NCBI RefSeq assembly: GCF_031432215.1
Contig: NZ_JAVKGN010000002.1
Coordinates: forward strand, 106,343 to 170,342
DNA: 64,000 nucleotides
From: Halodesulfurarchaeum sp. HSR-GB
GTDB lineage: Archaea; Halobacteriota; Halobacteria; Halobacteriales; Halobacteriaceae
Direction of reading: 5' to 3'
Part shown: piece by piece, positions 32,934-42,387 of the stretch
How positions within the stretch are numbered: position 1 is the stretch's first letter
Layout: each line of letters opens with the position of its first letter
Position numbers and translations under genes: made by a program
The notes under the pieces: model-generated
The model's input: the letters and a program-made list of their open reading frames with translations, nothing else
What the model was told of the DNA's origin: nothing
Databases searched by the model: none

Positions 32934-34508
32934 ATGGCTATCGCGGGAAATTCTAACGAAGAACTTGAAAAAAAACTCTGGGAAACCGCAGAAAAATTAC
33001 GAGGACCGGTCGATCCCTCCGAATACAAAGACTTCGCTCTCGGCCTACTTTTCCTCAAGAGTATGTCAGAGTCCTTCGAGGCCCGTAAAAAGAAACTCAA
33101 AGAGAAAACTCGTGATCCCGATTCCCGATACTACACCGAAGACGAACATGAACGAAAATATATTCTCACAGATAAGGACGAATACAAAAGCCAGAACGTC
33201 TTCTACCTCCCTAAAGAGGCCCGGTGGCAGTACTTTGTCGACAATGCTACCGACCCCCAAATCGGAAAGAAAATCGATGACGCAATGCGAGCAATCGAAA
33301 AAGAGAATCCTCGCCTGAAGGGAATTCTACCCAAAGGATACTCTCGATCTTCACTTGCTAGTAACGGTTCTGACGCATTAGAAGGTCTGATCAACCTCTT
33401 TGCCGATATTGAGGTGGAGAACGGGGACCAGGACGAGGATATCTTCGGCCGCATCTACGAATACTTCATTAAGCAGTTCGCAATGGAAGGCGGCCAAAAA
33501 GGAGGAGAGTTCTACACTCCAAAGAGCGTCGTCGAACTAATGGTTGAAATCCTGGAACCGTATGAAGGCCGGATTTTCGACCCATTTAGCGGGTCAGGAG
33601 GAATGTTCGTCCAAAGCCAGAAATTTATCGAAAGCCACGGCGGAGACACCGACAAGATCTCAATCTACGGCCAGGAGATCAAGGAAAGCACTCTCCAGAT
33701 CTCCAAGATGAACCTCTATCTTAGAGGCCTCGACGGAAATATTAAACAAGGAGATAGCATTCTCAATGACCAGCACAAAGGGCTCAAAGCAGATTACATT
33801 CTCACCAATCCACCATTCAATATGAGCGAATGGGGTTCAGATCAAATAGCGGACGACGATCCCCGCTTCAAATACGGGATGCCTCCATCCAATGACGCCA
33901 ACTACGCCTTCATCCAGCATATGATTCACCATCTTGACGATACAGGGATGGCAGCTACAGTTATGGCAAATGGGGCAATGTCTGTTCAAAACAAAGCAGG
34001 AGCGATTCGGGAAGGTATCATTGAAGATGACTTATTAGATATGGTCATCGGCCTCCCAAAAGAACTGTTCTACACTACAAGTATTCCAGCCTGTATATTT
34101 GTATTCAGCAATGGCAAAACCAATGATAAGTATCGCGATAGAAGCGAAGAAACCCTGTTTATTGATGCCAGGGAGGAGTATGAGAGTCTCAACCGTACAC
34201 AGAATACCCTCTCAGAAGAAAATATTAACAATATTGTTGAAAAAGTTAGGGCCTATAGAGGCGAAGATGGATACGGTGAATACGAGGACGAGAGAGGGTT
34301 CTGCAAAGTAGCCAACATTGAAGATATCGAAGAAAATCGGCACATTATCACGCCAGGTCGATATGTGGGTGTCAAAAAACAGAAGGGTGAGGATGAACCT
34401 TACGAAGTAAAGATGGAAAGCCTATCTGCTGAACTCAGAGAGAACTTCCAAAAATCAAACGAATTACAGAAACAGATTAAGAAGAACTTGGAGGTGCTGG
34501 GATTTTGA
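32934..34508 (+). CDS. hsdM: Type I restriction-modification methylase subunit HsdM
   Basis: 524 residues. An N-terminal helical HsdM_N region (YKDFALGLLFLKSMSESFEA) is followed by the N6-adenine methylase core: GGEFYTPKSVVELMVEIL, motif I RIFDPFSGSGGMFV (about 215), and motif IV ILTNPPFNMSEWG (about 292). It acts with HsdS to methylate and with HsdR to restrict. First of three tightly packed hsd genes; it overlaps hsdS by 4 nt (TTGA). Confidence 0.95.
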   Translation: MAIAGNSNEELEKKLWETAEKLRGPVDPSEYKDFALGLLFLKSMSESFEARKKKLKEKTRDPDSRYYTEDEHERKYILTDKDEYKSQNVFYLPKEARWQYFVDNATDPQIGKKIDDAMRAIEKENPRLKGILPKGYSRSSLASNGSDALEGLINLFADIEVENGDQDEDIFGRIYEYFIKQFAMEGGQKGGEFYTPKSVVELMVEILEPYEGRIFDPFSGSGGMFVQSQKFIESHGGDTDKISIYGQEIKESTLQISKMNLYLRGLDGNIKQGDSILNDQHKGLKADYILTNPPFNMSEWGSDQIADDDPRFKYGMPPSNDANYAFIQHMIHHLDDTGMAATVMANGAMSVQNKAGAIREGIIEDDLLDMVIGLPKELFYTTSIPACIFVFSNGKTNDKYRDRSEETLFIDAREEYESLNRTQNTLSEENINNIVEKVRAYRGEDGYGEYEDERGFCKVANIEDIEENRHIITPGRYVGVKKQKGEDEPYEVKMESLSAELRENFQKSNELQKQIKKNLEVLGF

Positions 34509-35812
34509 CCACCGAGCAAAGCAAATTAAATGGTGATGAAAAAGTTATTAGTGAGCCCCCAGAATGGTCAAAAAAGAAACTTGATGAGGTTGCATCCATC
34601 AATCTTGGGCAATCGCCTAAAGGAGAGTACTACAATAAAGATGGGAATGGTCCACATTTCATTCAGGGGAGTAAAAACTTCGGAAATAAATACCCAAAAT
34701 TGGATCGGTTTTGTTCGAAGCCAAAGAGACAGGCAGATGAAGGGGATGTTTTGATTAGCGTTCGAGCTCCTGTGGGGCCTGTAAATATAGCTCCGGAAAA
34801 GATTTGTATCGGAAGGGGAGTGACCGCCCTCAAAATGTATGAGGGTCCAAATGATTATCTATATTACTTCTTAAAGTACTTCGAGGATATGTGGTCACAG
34901 TATGCTGATGGAACGACTTTTAATTCCATAACTAAGTCCGATCTTCAAAATTTAGAGATTCCATATCCGCCGTTAAAAGAGAGAAACAATATCGCATATA
35001 TATTAAACAGGATTGATGACAAGATAGAAGTCAACAATCAAATCAATGATATTATTGAGGAGATGGCTCAAATTTTGTTTAGGTCATGGTTTGTTGAATT
35101 TGAACCCTACGCGAATTTCAAGGATTCTGAAATTGGTAAGGTCCCCGACAGTTTTGAGGTGAATTTACTAGAGGATGTTCTATCTTTCCAGAGAGGCTAT
35201 TCGTATAGTGGTGACGAACTTATTGACGAAGAATCTGATAAGGATGTTTTAGAGGGTTATCCAATGGTAAATCTGGGTAATATAAGCCCAGGTGGCGGAT
35301 ATCGTCCAGAAAAAATCAAGTATTGTGAGGGTGTGCCTAAAGATCGATATTTAGTGGAGCCAGGGGACTTAGTGATTTCACATACCGACATGACACAGGA
35401 TCAAGACATTCTAGGCTCACCAGTGATTGTTCCAAATTTAGATCAGGAACCACTCCTGTTTTCACATCACTTGTATGCAATTAGGGAAGTGGATTTACCT
35501 AAGGAATACCTCTACTACTATTTCTTATCCCGTTATTTCAAACCTAAAGCCGAAAGCTTCGCTTCTGGCACTACAGTTCTCAGCTTTTCGTCTAAGATTG
35601 GTTTAGATGTGTATATTCCAATCCCCCCAGAAGAGGATTTAAAAAGGTTTGTTGATGTAGCACGACCGATATTCGAGGTAAAGGAAAACATTCGACAAGA
35701 AAACGACAATCTCACCGACCTCAGAAATACTTTGCTTCCACAACTACTGACGGGAGAAGTCAGGGTTAATGACATTAGTCTTGATGGTTTAGAGGTTGAT
35801 AGTGGGGTTTGA
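34505..35812 (+). CDS. hsdS: Type I restriction-modification specificity subunit HsdS
   Basis: 435 residues, start TTG at 34505 in an overlap with the hsdM stop. It has two target-recognition domains (about 20-165 and 215-385), each followed by a conserved helix: RNNIAYILNRIDDKIEVNNQ and LTDLRNTLLPQLLTGEVRVN. The N-terminal motif WSKKKLDEVASINLGQSP is typical. It determines the bipartite DNA target, which cannot be read from sequence alone. AT-richer than hsdM in places, as is common for exchanged specificity genes. Confidence 0.93.
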   Translation: MTTEQSKLNGDEKVISEPPEWSKKKLDEVASINLGQSPKGEYYNKDGNGPHFIQGSKNFGNKYPKLDRFCSKPKRQADEGDVLISVRAPVGPVNIAPEKICIGRGVTALKMYEGPNDYLYYFLKYFEDMWSQYADGTTFNSITKSDLQNLEIPYPPLKERNNIAYILNRIDDKIEVNNQINDIIEEMAQILFRSWFVEFEPYANFKDSEIGKVPDSFEVNLLEDVLSFQRGYSYSGDELIDEESDKDVLEGYPMVNLGNISPGGGYRPEKIKYCEGVPKDRYLVEPGDLVISHTDMTQDQDILGSPVIVPNLDQEPLLFSHHLYAIREVDLPKEYLYYYFLSRYFKPKAESFASGTTVLSFSSKIGLDVYIPIPPEEDLKRFVDVARPIFEVKENIRQENDNLTDLRNTLLPQLLTGEVRVNDISLDGLEVDSGV

Positions 35813-35818
35813 TTGGTT

Positions 35819-38809
35819 ATGTCATTGAATGAGATGGAGTTGTCGGAAAAACCGGCAATACAAGCTTTCCAGAACCTCGGATATGAATACAAGCCTGGTA
35901 CTGAATTGGGGCCAAACAGCGAAAATCCGGAACGAGATTCTCCATCTGATGTAGTGCTTCGAGACCGTCTTGAGGAGAAACTCCGCGAGTTCAATCCATC
36001 TCTACCGGACGAAACTATCGAAGATGCCATCTCCCAACTGCTCGGCTACAACTCTACTCGCCTCCTAAAGAATAATAAGAACTTCCACGAAAACTTGACC
36101 AACGGCATTCAGGTCGAATACAAAGTGGATGGTGAGCGGAGAGGCGACTTCGTAGACGTAATTGACTTTGAGAATCCGGAGAATAACGATTTCTTGGTTT
36201 CAAACCAAGTTACCATCCAATTCGGTGATAAACCTAAGAGGCGTCCTGATATCATCGTCTTCATCAACGGGTTGCCTATCGGCGTTCTGGAGATGAAGAA
36301 TCCGACCGACCCGAACGCTACAATCGGGAAGGCGTACAAGCAGGTTACAGACCGTTACATCAACGATATTCCCGACCTCTTCCATTACAACGAGCTAATC
36401 GGGATAATGGATCTGAGTAACGCCAGACTCGGTTGTCTTAGTGCTGGCTGGGAGTGGTTCTCCCCGTGGAGATACATCGATAACGAAGAGGATATGACGG
36501 GGGAGTATCCTCCGTCAGAGGTTTTGATTAGAGGTGCTTTCCATCCGGAGAGAGTTCTAGATCTTATCAGAAATTTTGTTTTGTACTCGGATGAAGGCGG
36601 TGATTTGAGTAAGAAGCTAGCTGCTTACCACCAGTTTTACGCAGTTAACAACGCTGTAGAGAATAGCAAGGTAACCGTTCCAAACCCGGATGATAATCGG
36701 ATCGGTGTTGTTTGGCATACTCAGGGCTCTGGTAAATCCTTGTCAATGGTTTTCTATGCGCATAAGATCCGGCAGACAAAGGAAGCACGGAATCCGACTC
36801 TTGTTTTCCTGACTGACCGCAACGATCTTGACGAGCAGCTATTCAAGGAGTTCCAGAAGCATGGTTTGCCGGCGGAGTGGGCGGATGATGATAACCGGAT
36901 TGAGTTACGGGAACGTCTAGATCGGGAGTCAGGAGGTATCGTCTTTGCTACAGTTCAGAAATTCCAAACCACAGATAATGAAGCGATCTATCCTGAAGTG
37001 AATGATCGTCAGAACATGATTGTCGTTGCGGATGAGGCACACCGAACCCAGTACAAAGAGTTGGCAGCTAACGTTCGGAGAGCTTTACCTAACGCCTCTT
37101 ACCTGGGATTTACGGCTACGCCTATCGAAAAAGAGGACCGTTCAACGACAAACACATTTGGGGGCTACATCAGCCAGTATACTATTGATCAGTCGCAAAA
37201 AGACGGTTCAACAGTTCCAATATATTACGAAAGCCGACTTGCTAAACTTCAAATCAACGATCCTCGGATCGGTGAGCATTTTCAGGAGTTGATGGAGTCG
37301 AAGTCGGATGACTTGAAGGACGAGATGACTAAGAGGTGGACCAGTCTCCGCAGAATCATCGAGAACAGTGATGAACGTACCCGGCAGATCGCGGAAGACA
37401 TTGTTGAACACTTTAACAATAGGGAGCTTGAGGGTAAAGGGATGGTCGTCACTATTAGCCGAGAGGCAGCGGTAAATTACAAAGAGGCCATCGAGGAAAT
37501 TCCCAAAGCCCCGGAAGTAGAAGTCGTTATCTCTGGTTCGGAAGACTACATCGACGATCCTGAGGACAATGAGAAGTTGAAGCGCAGGTTCAAAGATGAG
37601 GATGATCCGCTCAAACTGGCTGTTGTCTGCGATAAATGGTTGACCGGCTTCGATGTCCCTCATCTTCATACAATGTATATGGATAAGCCGATGAAGAATC
37701 ATAATCTGCTTCAGGCAATCGGCAGGGTCAACCGGGTTTACAAGGACAAGCCCGGCGGCCTGATCGTTGACTACATGGGTATTGCTGAGAACTTGAAGCA
37801 GGCTCTGGACAAGTACACGACCGAGATCCAGGAGACCGCGATGCTAGACCTTGATGAAGCGGTTGAGGTTATGCATCAGAAGCACGAAAAAGTGGCCAGT
37901 TTCTTCGGCCAAGTCGACTACAGTGACTGGCCTAGCCTAGAACAATTAGAACGCCAACGCTTGATTCACAAGGCCCAGAATGAGGTTTTAGTTACTGAGG
38001 AGCGTGAGCAGAAGTTCAAGGAAGCGATGAAGGAGTTGAAGAAGGCGTTCTCGCTTGTTTCTCCGCATCCAGCCTCTAATGAAATCCGGCAGGATATGGT
38101 GTTCTTCGAGGGTGTTCTTGATAGTATCAAAAAAATGGAGGGCCCTGTGGGCGACGAAGACGTGGAAGAGCTTGATTCTGCAATGAAGGAACTAGTTGCA
38201 GACGGTGTCGGTATTGAGGATATGGTTGAACTTTCTGGGTTTGATACATGGGAAGAGGAAAAGCCAATACTCGGGGACAAGTTTATGTCCAATGTTGAGG
38301 AGGTTCAGTTTGAGAATTTGCAGGTGAAGATGCTTGAGCAATTGATTCGGAACGAAATTTCTACGCGGAAGAAAGGCAACTTGGCTAAGTACGAATCGTT
38401 CGAGGAGGAATTAGAGGAAACCATCGAGGATTACAATAACGATTTCCTTTCTACGCAAGATGTCATCGAGGAGCTCAAGGGATACGCTGAAGAAATACAG
38501 GAAACGGATGATCGACAAGATCACCTGAACCTGACCGATGAAGAATTAGCCTTCTACGATGCCATCTCTGCAAATACGGATGTCGAAATTAAAGAAGAGA
38601 CCCTGAAGAACGTTGCCAGGGAACTAAAGCAGAATCTGAAGGATAGCACCGAGGTTGACTGGACCAACCGAGAAAAAATCCGAGCCGAGATCAAGACAGA
38701 AGTAAAGGCTGTTCTCCGGAATAACGGTCTCAGTCTATACAAGCATGAAGAATTGGTTGATCCTATTGTGGCCCAAGCCGAAGCTTTCTATGGAGGAGCC
38801 GCAGCATAA
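35819..38809 (+). CDS. hsdR: Type I restriction-modification endonuclease subunit HsdR
   Basis: 996 residues from ATG 35819; a TTG two codons earlier abuts hsdS. Order: N-terminal PD-(D/E)XK nuclease (RPDIIVFINGLPIGVLEMKN), SF2 translocase with Walker A HTQGSGKSLSM (about 302), ADEAHRTQ (about 404), GFTATPI, motif VI-type QAIGRVNRVYKDKPGG, and a C-terminal helical coupling domain. It translocates and cuts unmethylated DNA. All visible motifs are intact, so the type I system appears functional. Confidence 0.95.
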   Translation: MSLNEMELSEKPAIQAFQNLGYEYKPGTELGPNSENPERDSPSDVVLRDRLEEKLREFNPSLPDETIEDAISQLLGYNSTRLLKNNKNFHENLTNGIQVEYKVDGERRGDFVDVIDFENPENNDFLVSNQVTIQFGDKPKRRPDIIVFINGLPIGVLEMKNPTDPNATIGKAYKQVTDRYINDIPDLFHYNELIGIMDLSNARLGCLSAGWEWFSPWRYIDNEEDMTGEYPPSEVLIRGAFHPERVLDLIRNFVLYSDEGGDLSKKLAAYHQFYAVNNAVENSKVTVPNPDDNRIGVVWHTQGSGKSLSMVFYAHKIRQTKEARNPTLVFLTDRNDLDEQLFKEFQKHGLPAEWADDDNRIELRERLDRESGGIVFATVQKFQTTDNEAIYPEVNDRQNMIVVADEAHRTQYKELAANVRRALPNASYLGFTATPIEKEDRSTTNTFGGYISQYTIDQSQKDGSTVPIYYESRLAKLQINDPRIGEHFQELMESKSDDLKDEMTKRWTSLRRIIENSDERTRQIAEDIVEHFNNRELEGKGMVVTISREAAVNYKEAIEEIPKAPEVEVVISGSEDYIDDPEDNEKLKRRFKDEDDPLKLAVVCDKWLTGFDVPHLHTMYMDKPMKNHNLLQAIGRVNRVYKDKPGGLIVDYMGIAENLKQALDKYTTEIQETAMLDLDEAVEVMHQKHEKVASFFGQVDYSDWPSLEQLERQRLIHKAQNEVLVTEEREQKFKEAMKELKKAFSLVSPHPASNEIRQDMVFFEGVLDSIKKMEGPVGDEDVEELDSAMKELVADGVGIEDMVELSGFDTWEEEKPILGDKFMSNVEEVQFENLQVKMLEQLIRNEISTRKKGNLAKYESFEEELEETIEDYNNDFLSTQDVIEELKGYAEEIQETDDRQDHLNLTDEELAFYDAISANTDVEIKEETLKNVARELKQNLKDSTEVDWTNREKIRAEIKTEVKAVLRNNGLSLYKHEELVDPIVAQAEAFYGGAAA

Positions 38810-38939
38810 AGTCCTGAATAAATAGGGCACTGAACTTAATTTCTGAATTAAAACTAGTTTAGTAAAATCCGGCTCGGTTTAATTTTTAAAAATTTTTCAC
38901 ATTATATAAACCCATGAATTTGATTAAAAACTTAAGTTT

Positions 38940-39167
38940 TCACTCACTTACAGGGCGTAGATCACGCCACCGAAAGTGATTACTTTCCCCTTTCTCCAAC
39001 TTAATTTCGTACAAGTAACCGTCTCGTTCGTCACCCGTTTCTAGGTCGGCGTCGTCTTCGATGATTTCAGTTACTTTCCCAAAACGGCCATGGTATCTAT
39101 CGAAATCTGGATCTCGCTGATCGGGTATATCAATCCGTACTTTGTCACCTGGTTCGAACACTTTCAT
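38940..39167 (-). CDS. Small SH3/KOW-like protein, copy 2
   Basis: 75 residues from ATG 39167 (MKVFEPGDKVRIDIPDQRDP); an earlier ATG at 39185 is possible. It shares G-D-(K/R)-V-R-(I/V)-D-I-P-D-x-R-D-P-D-x-D-R, the H-G-x-x-G motif and a terminal F/L-R-W-R-D-L-R-P with the protein at 24441-24668. It lies just 3' of the nuclease gene at 39190 in the same direction, so they are probably co-transcribed. Confidence 0.7.
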   Translation of the reverse strand: MKVFEPGDKVRIDIPDQRDPDFDRYHGRFGKVTEIIEDDADLETGDERDGYLYEIKLEKGESNHFRWRDLRPVSE

Positions 39168-39189
39168 ATATGAACCCTTTTTCAATTGA

Positions 39190-40596
39190 CTAGTTCTCTA
39201 TCTCGTCCGTTGGATACCAAGAACGGTTTTCCAAACGGACTTTCTCCTGACTCCGGAGATTCTGAAGCGCGGATTGGACATTCTCTCGTTCATCACCCCA
39301 TTCATCGATCCAACCGATTGCAGTCCCCTCATTTTGCCCGACTGCCCGATGAATCGCCCGCAAGGAACTTCCTGGGTTTTCCTTTACTGCTTTCATAACT
39401 ATCTCCTCATCGACGGTCGGTTCCGGAGTGGATGAACTATCGAATAGATCGTCGGTTGTTTCGGCCTGTTTCAGTTTGCCAAGCGTGGTATAACGTAAAC
39501 TCTGTGGATACTTTGACTCGTAGGGAATTGGATCTTCAAGTTCGTAAAGTGAACCTGGTTCAAAGGTGACGACCATTTTGTCTTCTGCTATACTCGACCG
39601 GTCAACATATTCCAATGGATCGCGTTGTAAGTCCGCTTCGTGAGGGTCAACGACATCCTCAACCTTGGCGAAGTATTTGACCTGTTTTTCTTCTCGGGTA
39701 ACGTACATTGCGACGTAATCAAACCGGCTGCCAACTCGCACATATCCCCATGCATTATTCTCTTTCAGAAAGGTCAAGCCTGACTTCTTCACCGGGAACA
39801 CCGCTACCTTTGCATTTTCATCTCCAGCAATTTCGGACCGAGTAATTTTTCCTGCAATCTTGTTTTCGCGAGCTGGAACATCGGTCTTGACCTCATCATC
39901 CGGTCGATGCTCACCCTCCCGACCCGAATCAATTTCATTGTCAATATCTTCAATGAGTCGGTCAATCATTTCTTTGGCCTGTGGTTCTGCCATGGAAGAG
40001 ATTGCTTCAGAAACCCAGTCCGTCAACAATTCATTGATTGATACAGATATTTCGTCTTTTTCGGTTTCAAGCGTATAACGGGCTTCACGCAGTTTGTTAA
40101 TCTTCTCCAGGTAATCTTTGGAGTCGCCGGATTCGATGGCTTCTTTTGTGAACGCCCGAAGGACTGGCAGTTTTTTAGGTAGCTCTTCTAACTGCGTTTT
40201 CCCAACCCTCGATACAGAAACGTCTGAGGAATTCACTCGTCGTTGGAAGAATCTGTATTCTTTCCCGTTGGTGAGGATTCCATAATTCACGTTAGCATTC
40301 GTCATGTAGGAATCGATCTGGTTTTCATGACTTTCTGTAAGGGTTGTATCGGCTCCTTTTGCTTCCATAAATGCAACCGGGGCTGCATCCAATACGAGAG
40401 CATAATCGACTTTGTAAGTTTGTCTGAATGCATCGATAGAAAACTCCAATTGAGTATTCATTGGGATGTCCCAGCCGAGCAGTTCAAGGAAATTACGTAG
40501 AATAGCGGCCTTTGTATTGGCCTCATCCATTTGCGGTGACGAGTCAAGTATAGTCTCCGACTGGTCTACAAAATCTTGAACGGCCTCGATATCCAT
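39190..40596 (-). CDS. HsdR-N-type nuclease fused to an unknown domain and HTH
   Basis: 468 residues in three parts. Residues 1-150 are a type I HsdR N-terminal/PD-(D/E)XK nuclease (KAAILRNFLELLGWDIPMNT, KVDYALVLDAAPVAFMEAKG). After a helical linker, residues about 270-385 match the free protein at 28482-28904 (FLKENNAWGYVRVGSRFDYV, SLYELEDPIPYESKYPQSLR, TDDLF). Residues about 395-468 form a winged helix (EEIVMKAVKENPGSSLRAIH). No helicase part. A modification-dependent (type IV-like) restriction enzyme is a reasonable hypothesis. Confidence 0.75.
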   Translation of the reverse strand: MDIEAVQDFVDQSETILDSSPQMDEANTKAAILRNFLELLGWDIPMNTQLEFSIDAFRQTYKVDYALVLDAAPVAFMEAKGADTTLTESHENQIDSYMTNANVNYGILTNGKEYRFFQRRVNSSDVSVSRVGKTQLEELPKKLPVLRAFTKEAIESGDSKDYLEKINKLREARYTLETEKDEISVSINELLTDWVSEAISSMAEPQAKEMIDRLIEDIDNEIDSGREGEHRPDDEVKTDVPARENKIAGKITRSEIAGDENAKVAVFPVKKSGLTFLKENNAWGYVRVGSRFDYVAMYVTREEKQVKYFAKVEDVVDPHEADLQRDPLEYVDRSSIAEDKMVVTFEPGSLYELEDPIPYESKYPQSLRYTTLGKLKQAETTDDLFDSSSTPEPTVDEEIVMKAVKENPGSSLRAIHRAVGQNEGTAIGWIDEWGDERENVQSALQNLRSQEKVRLENRSWYPTDEIEN

Positions 40597-40835
40597 GTTA
40601 TCTGGTAAGGTGACCTCGAAATCATATTAATCCATGGGGACGACGCAATCGGTTACTATACCCTTTGTATTGTACATGAGAGTGCTAGGAAACTACATGG
40701 ACCCCAACCAACCCGCCGGGGATTGGTTCATCAGCTAATTCGACTGAATATAATTTGATTGTGAACTTTAACAAAACAAATAAGTTGAACCCATATACCG
40801 ATACCTGCTTTCCTAATCTGAACCAGTCATTATAG

Positions 40836-41007
40836 TCACGGACATAGATAATTCGAGATTTCGGGAGGAGATATGGTCTGAAAGGAGGCTTTCAACATCT
40901 CTTTGAGTTCGTCAAGGCTTTTGATGAGGCGGTAGTTGAACCACGAATTGAGTTGATTCCAGCACCCTTCAACTGGATTCAAATCCGGCTCCTGCGAGGT
41001 ATTCACG
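40836..41007 (-). pseudogene. IS630-family transposase C-terminal remnant
   Basis: The minus strand reads EPDLNPVEGCWNQLNSWFNY, then RLIKSLDELKEMLKASFQTI, SPPEISNYLCP and a stop. P-D-L-N-P-V-E-x-x-W is the terminal signature of IS630-type DDE transposases, with the catalytic Glu. The rest of the gene is absent. Confidence 0.8.
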
Positions 41008-41119
41008 TATTTTCATTGGTTAGACTTCTACATACCAGCATCATATATCCCCGCCTTGGCCGTTAAGGTCAGCTATCGTAGGTTCCCTAAGGACCGGCGT
41101 TCTCATTCCCGAGCCGCGT

Positions 41120-41315
41120 CCGTAGTCCCGAGGTCGAGCGTCGCCGCACGGTGGGATACGAACGGGAGAACCTAGTCGTAGTCCGGGAGCATGGAAAGGG
41201 CCAGCGCGAGGATCACGGCGCCGGCGCCCGTCGATTCAAACCCGAGGCCGACGACGGTCAAGATTGGGGCGTAGCCGACGAGTGCACCGCCGAGGTGTCC
41301 CTTCCGGTTATGGTT
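41120..41315 (-). pseudogene. YdjM-type membrane protein fragment with in-frame stop
   Basis: The frame directly following the stop of the winged-helix gene reads NRKGHLGGALVGYAPILTVV, then AVILALALSMLPDYD, a TAG at 41172-41174, and VLPFVSHRAAT. This is the N-terminus of the YdjM/LexA-binding membrane hydrolase family, of which an intact relative is at 48574-49113. The start codon is missing and one codon has become TAG. Confidence 0.65.
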
Positions 41316-41954
41316 CTACTCCTCAATGCCGATCCGATAGCCTCGAGCGCTTTTGTCGTACTCGGCCGCCTCGTTGAGGACCGGCCGGACGTTCTTGCGA
41401 TACCATGTTCTTGGGTTTTGGTTCTTGACCGGGTACTTGGGGTATAGCTCCTTTTTGGCTTCTTGTTTCGACACCGTCCCGTGCTTCTCGGCGTACTCCA
41501 GAACCGCCCGAGCCGCCGCCTTTCGGTCCTCAAGGCGATCGGGGGGGTCGTCCCACCCTTCGGCGACCTTTTCGACGACGTCGGCGATCTTCTCGGGAGC
41601 GTCCCGATTGTCCGGCGTGCTGTCGCGAGGTGTCTCTGCCGTTGGTTCCGGGTCCGATCGGCTGGGCGTTCGGTCGACCGGCTCCTCGCGCCGCTCTCGG
41701 CTGCTGTCGTCGACGTCAATTGGGACCCACCAAACCCGGCCCCTTGCCCCAACCTTGCGGGTTTCGAGCTCCTCGCGTTCGACGAGGATGTTTAGCTTAT
41801 TGTGTGCCGTTCGCCTCGCGATCCCGAGCTCGTCGACGATGTCGCCAGCCGTGAGGGGGCGGGCCCGGTCCTCGCGATCGGTGAACGCCTGGAGAATCTC
41901 CTCCGCCGGGATCCGGTCACTATACCGGCCTTGACCGTTTCGGTTGCGTCCCAT
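41316..41954 (-). CDS. Winged-helix protein of haloarchaeal mobile elements
   Basis: 212 residues from ATG 41954 (MGRNRNGQGRYSDRIPAEEI); the open frame upstream is shadow. The N-terminal winged helix (RPLTAGDIVDELGIARRTAH, NKLNILVEREELETRKVGAR, GRVWWVP) is followed by an acidic linker and a C-terminal domain (AEKHGTVSKQEAKKELYPKY, NPRTWYRKNVRPVLNEAAEY). Proteins with this two-part layout are frequent next to integrases in haloarchaea. Probably a transcription regulator. Confidence 0.7.
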   Translation of the reverse strand: MGRNRNGQGRYSDRIPAEEILQAFTDREDRARPLTAGDIVDELGIARRTAHNKLNILVEREELETRKVGARGRVWWVPIDVDDSSRERREEPVDRTPSRSDPEPTAETPRDSTPDNRDAPEKIADVVEKVAEGWDDPPDRLEDRKAAARAVLEYAEKHGTVSKQEAKKELYPKYPVKNQNPRTWYRKNVRPVLNEAAEYDKSARGYRIGIEE

Positions 41955-42153
41955 GCATACAACCTGAACACACAAGGGCAAAACCTTTGCCGTTGAAAGG
42001 TCGCCTTGTGTGTAAACTCCGGTATTAAACCTTATTGCCCGGCTTATCACCTTTGCCTTTGTATATATAGGCAAGAACAACGGGCTCCTCGGGGCGTGTT
42101 GAAATGCCCGCGTGTTTGGAACACCCGAGCCGGTCTTTCGGGAGCGAAAGACC

Positions 42154-42387
42154 ATGCAAACCCACGAAACCGAAACCTAAGAAGGAACCGAACCGAACGG
42201 GATCATTGAAGCCACCGACGAGGGCGAGGTCCTCGACGAGGGGGAGAGCGGGTACTCATACCACTACGAGCCACCGAGCCAGGGCGGCACCCTATACGTC
42301 CGCTGTGAGTACTGTGGCGTCGAAGGTGTCCCCACGAAACCCGAGCGCCTCTCCCACCGAGCCGGGTGTCCGAACGCCCACGAATAG
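42154..42387 (+). pseudogene. Zinc-finger microprotein broken by a stop codon
   Basis: The frame reads MQTHETET, TAA, then EGTEPNGIIEATDEGEVLDE, YVRCEYCGVEGVPTKPERLS, HRAGCPNAHE. The C-x2-C...H-x3-C-x3-H array is a small zinc finger typical of haloarchaeal plasmids and proviruses. No alternative start lies between the stop and the finger, so it is either dead or needs readthrough. Confidence 0.55.

Noticed and set aside
40960..41000. tRNA-like TTCAAATCCGG motif
   Set aside because: It is part of the IS630 remnant coding P-D-L-N-P; no cloverleaf can be drawn around it.
29347..41174. In-frame TAG codons as pyrrolysine or other recoding
   Set aside because: The affected genes also have frameshifts or missing starts, one similar case uses TAA, and no recoding machinery is seen. 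Decay is simpler.
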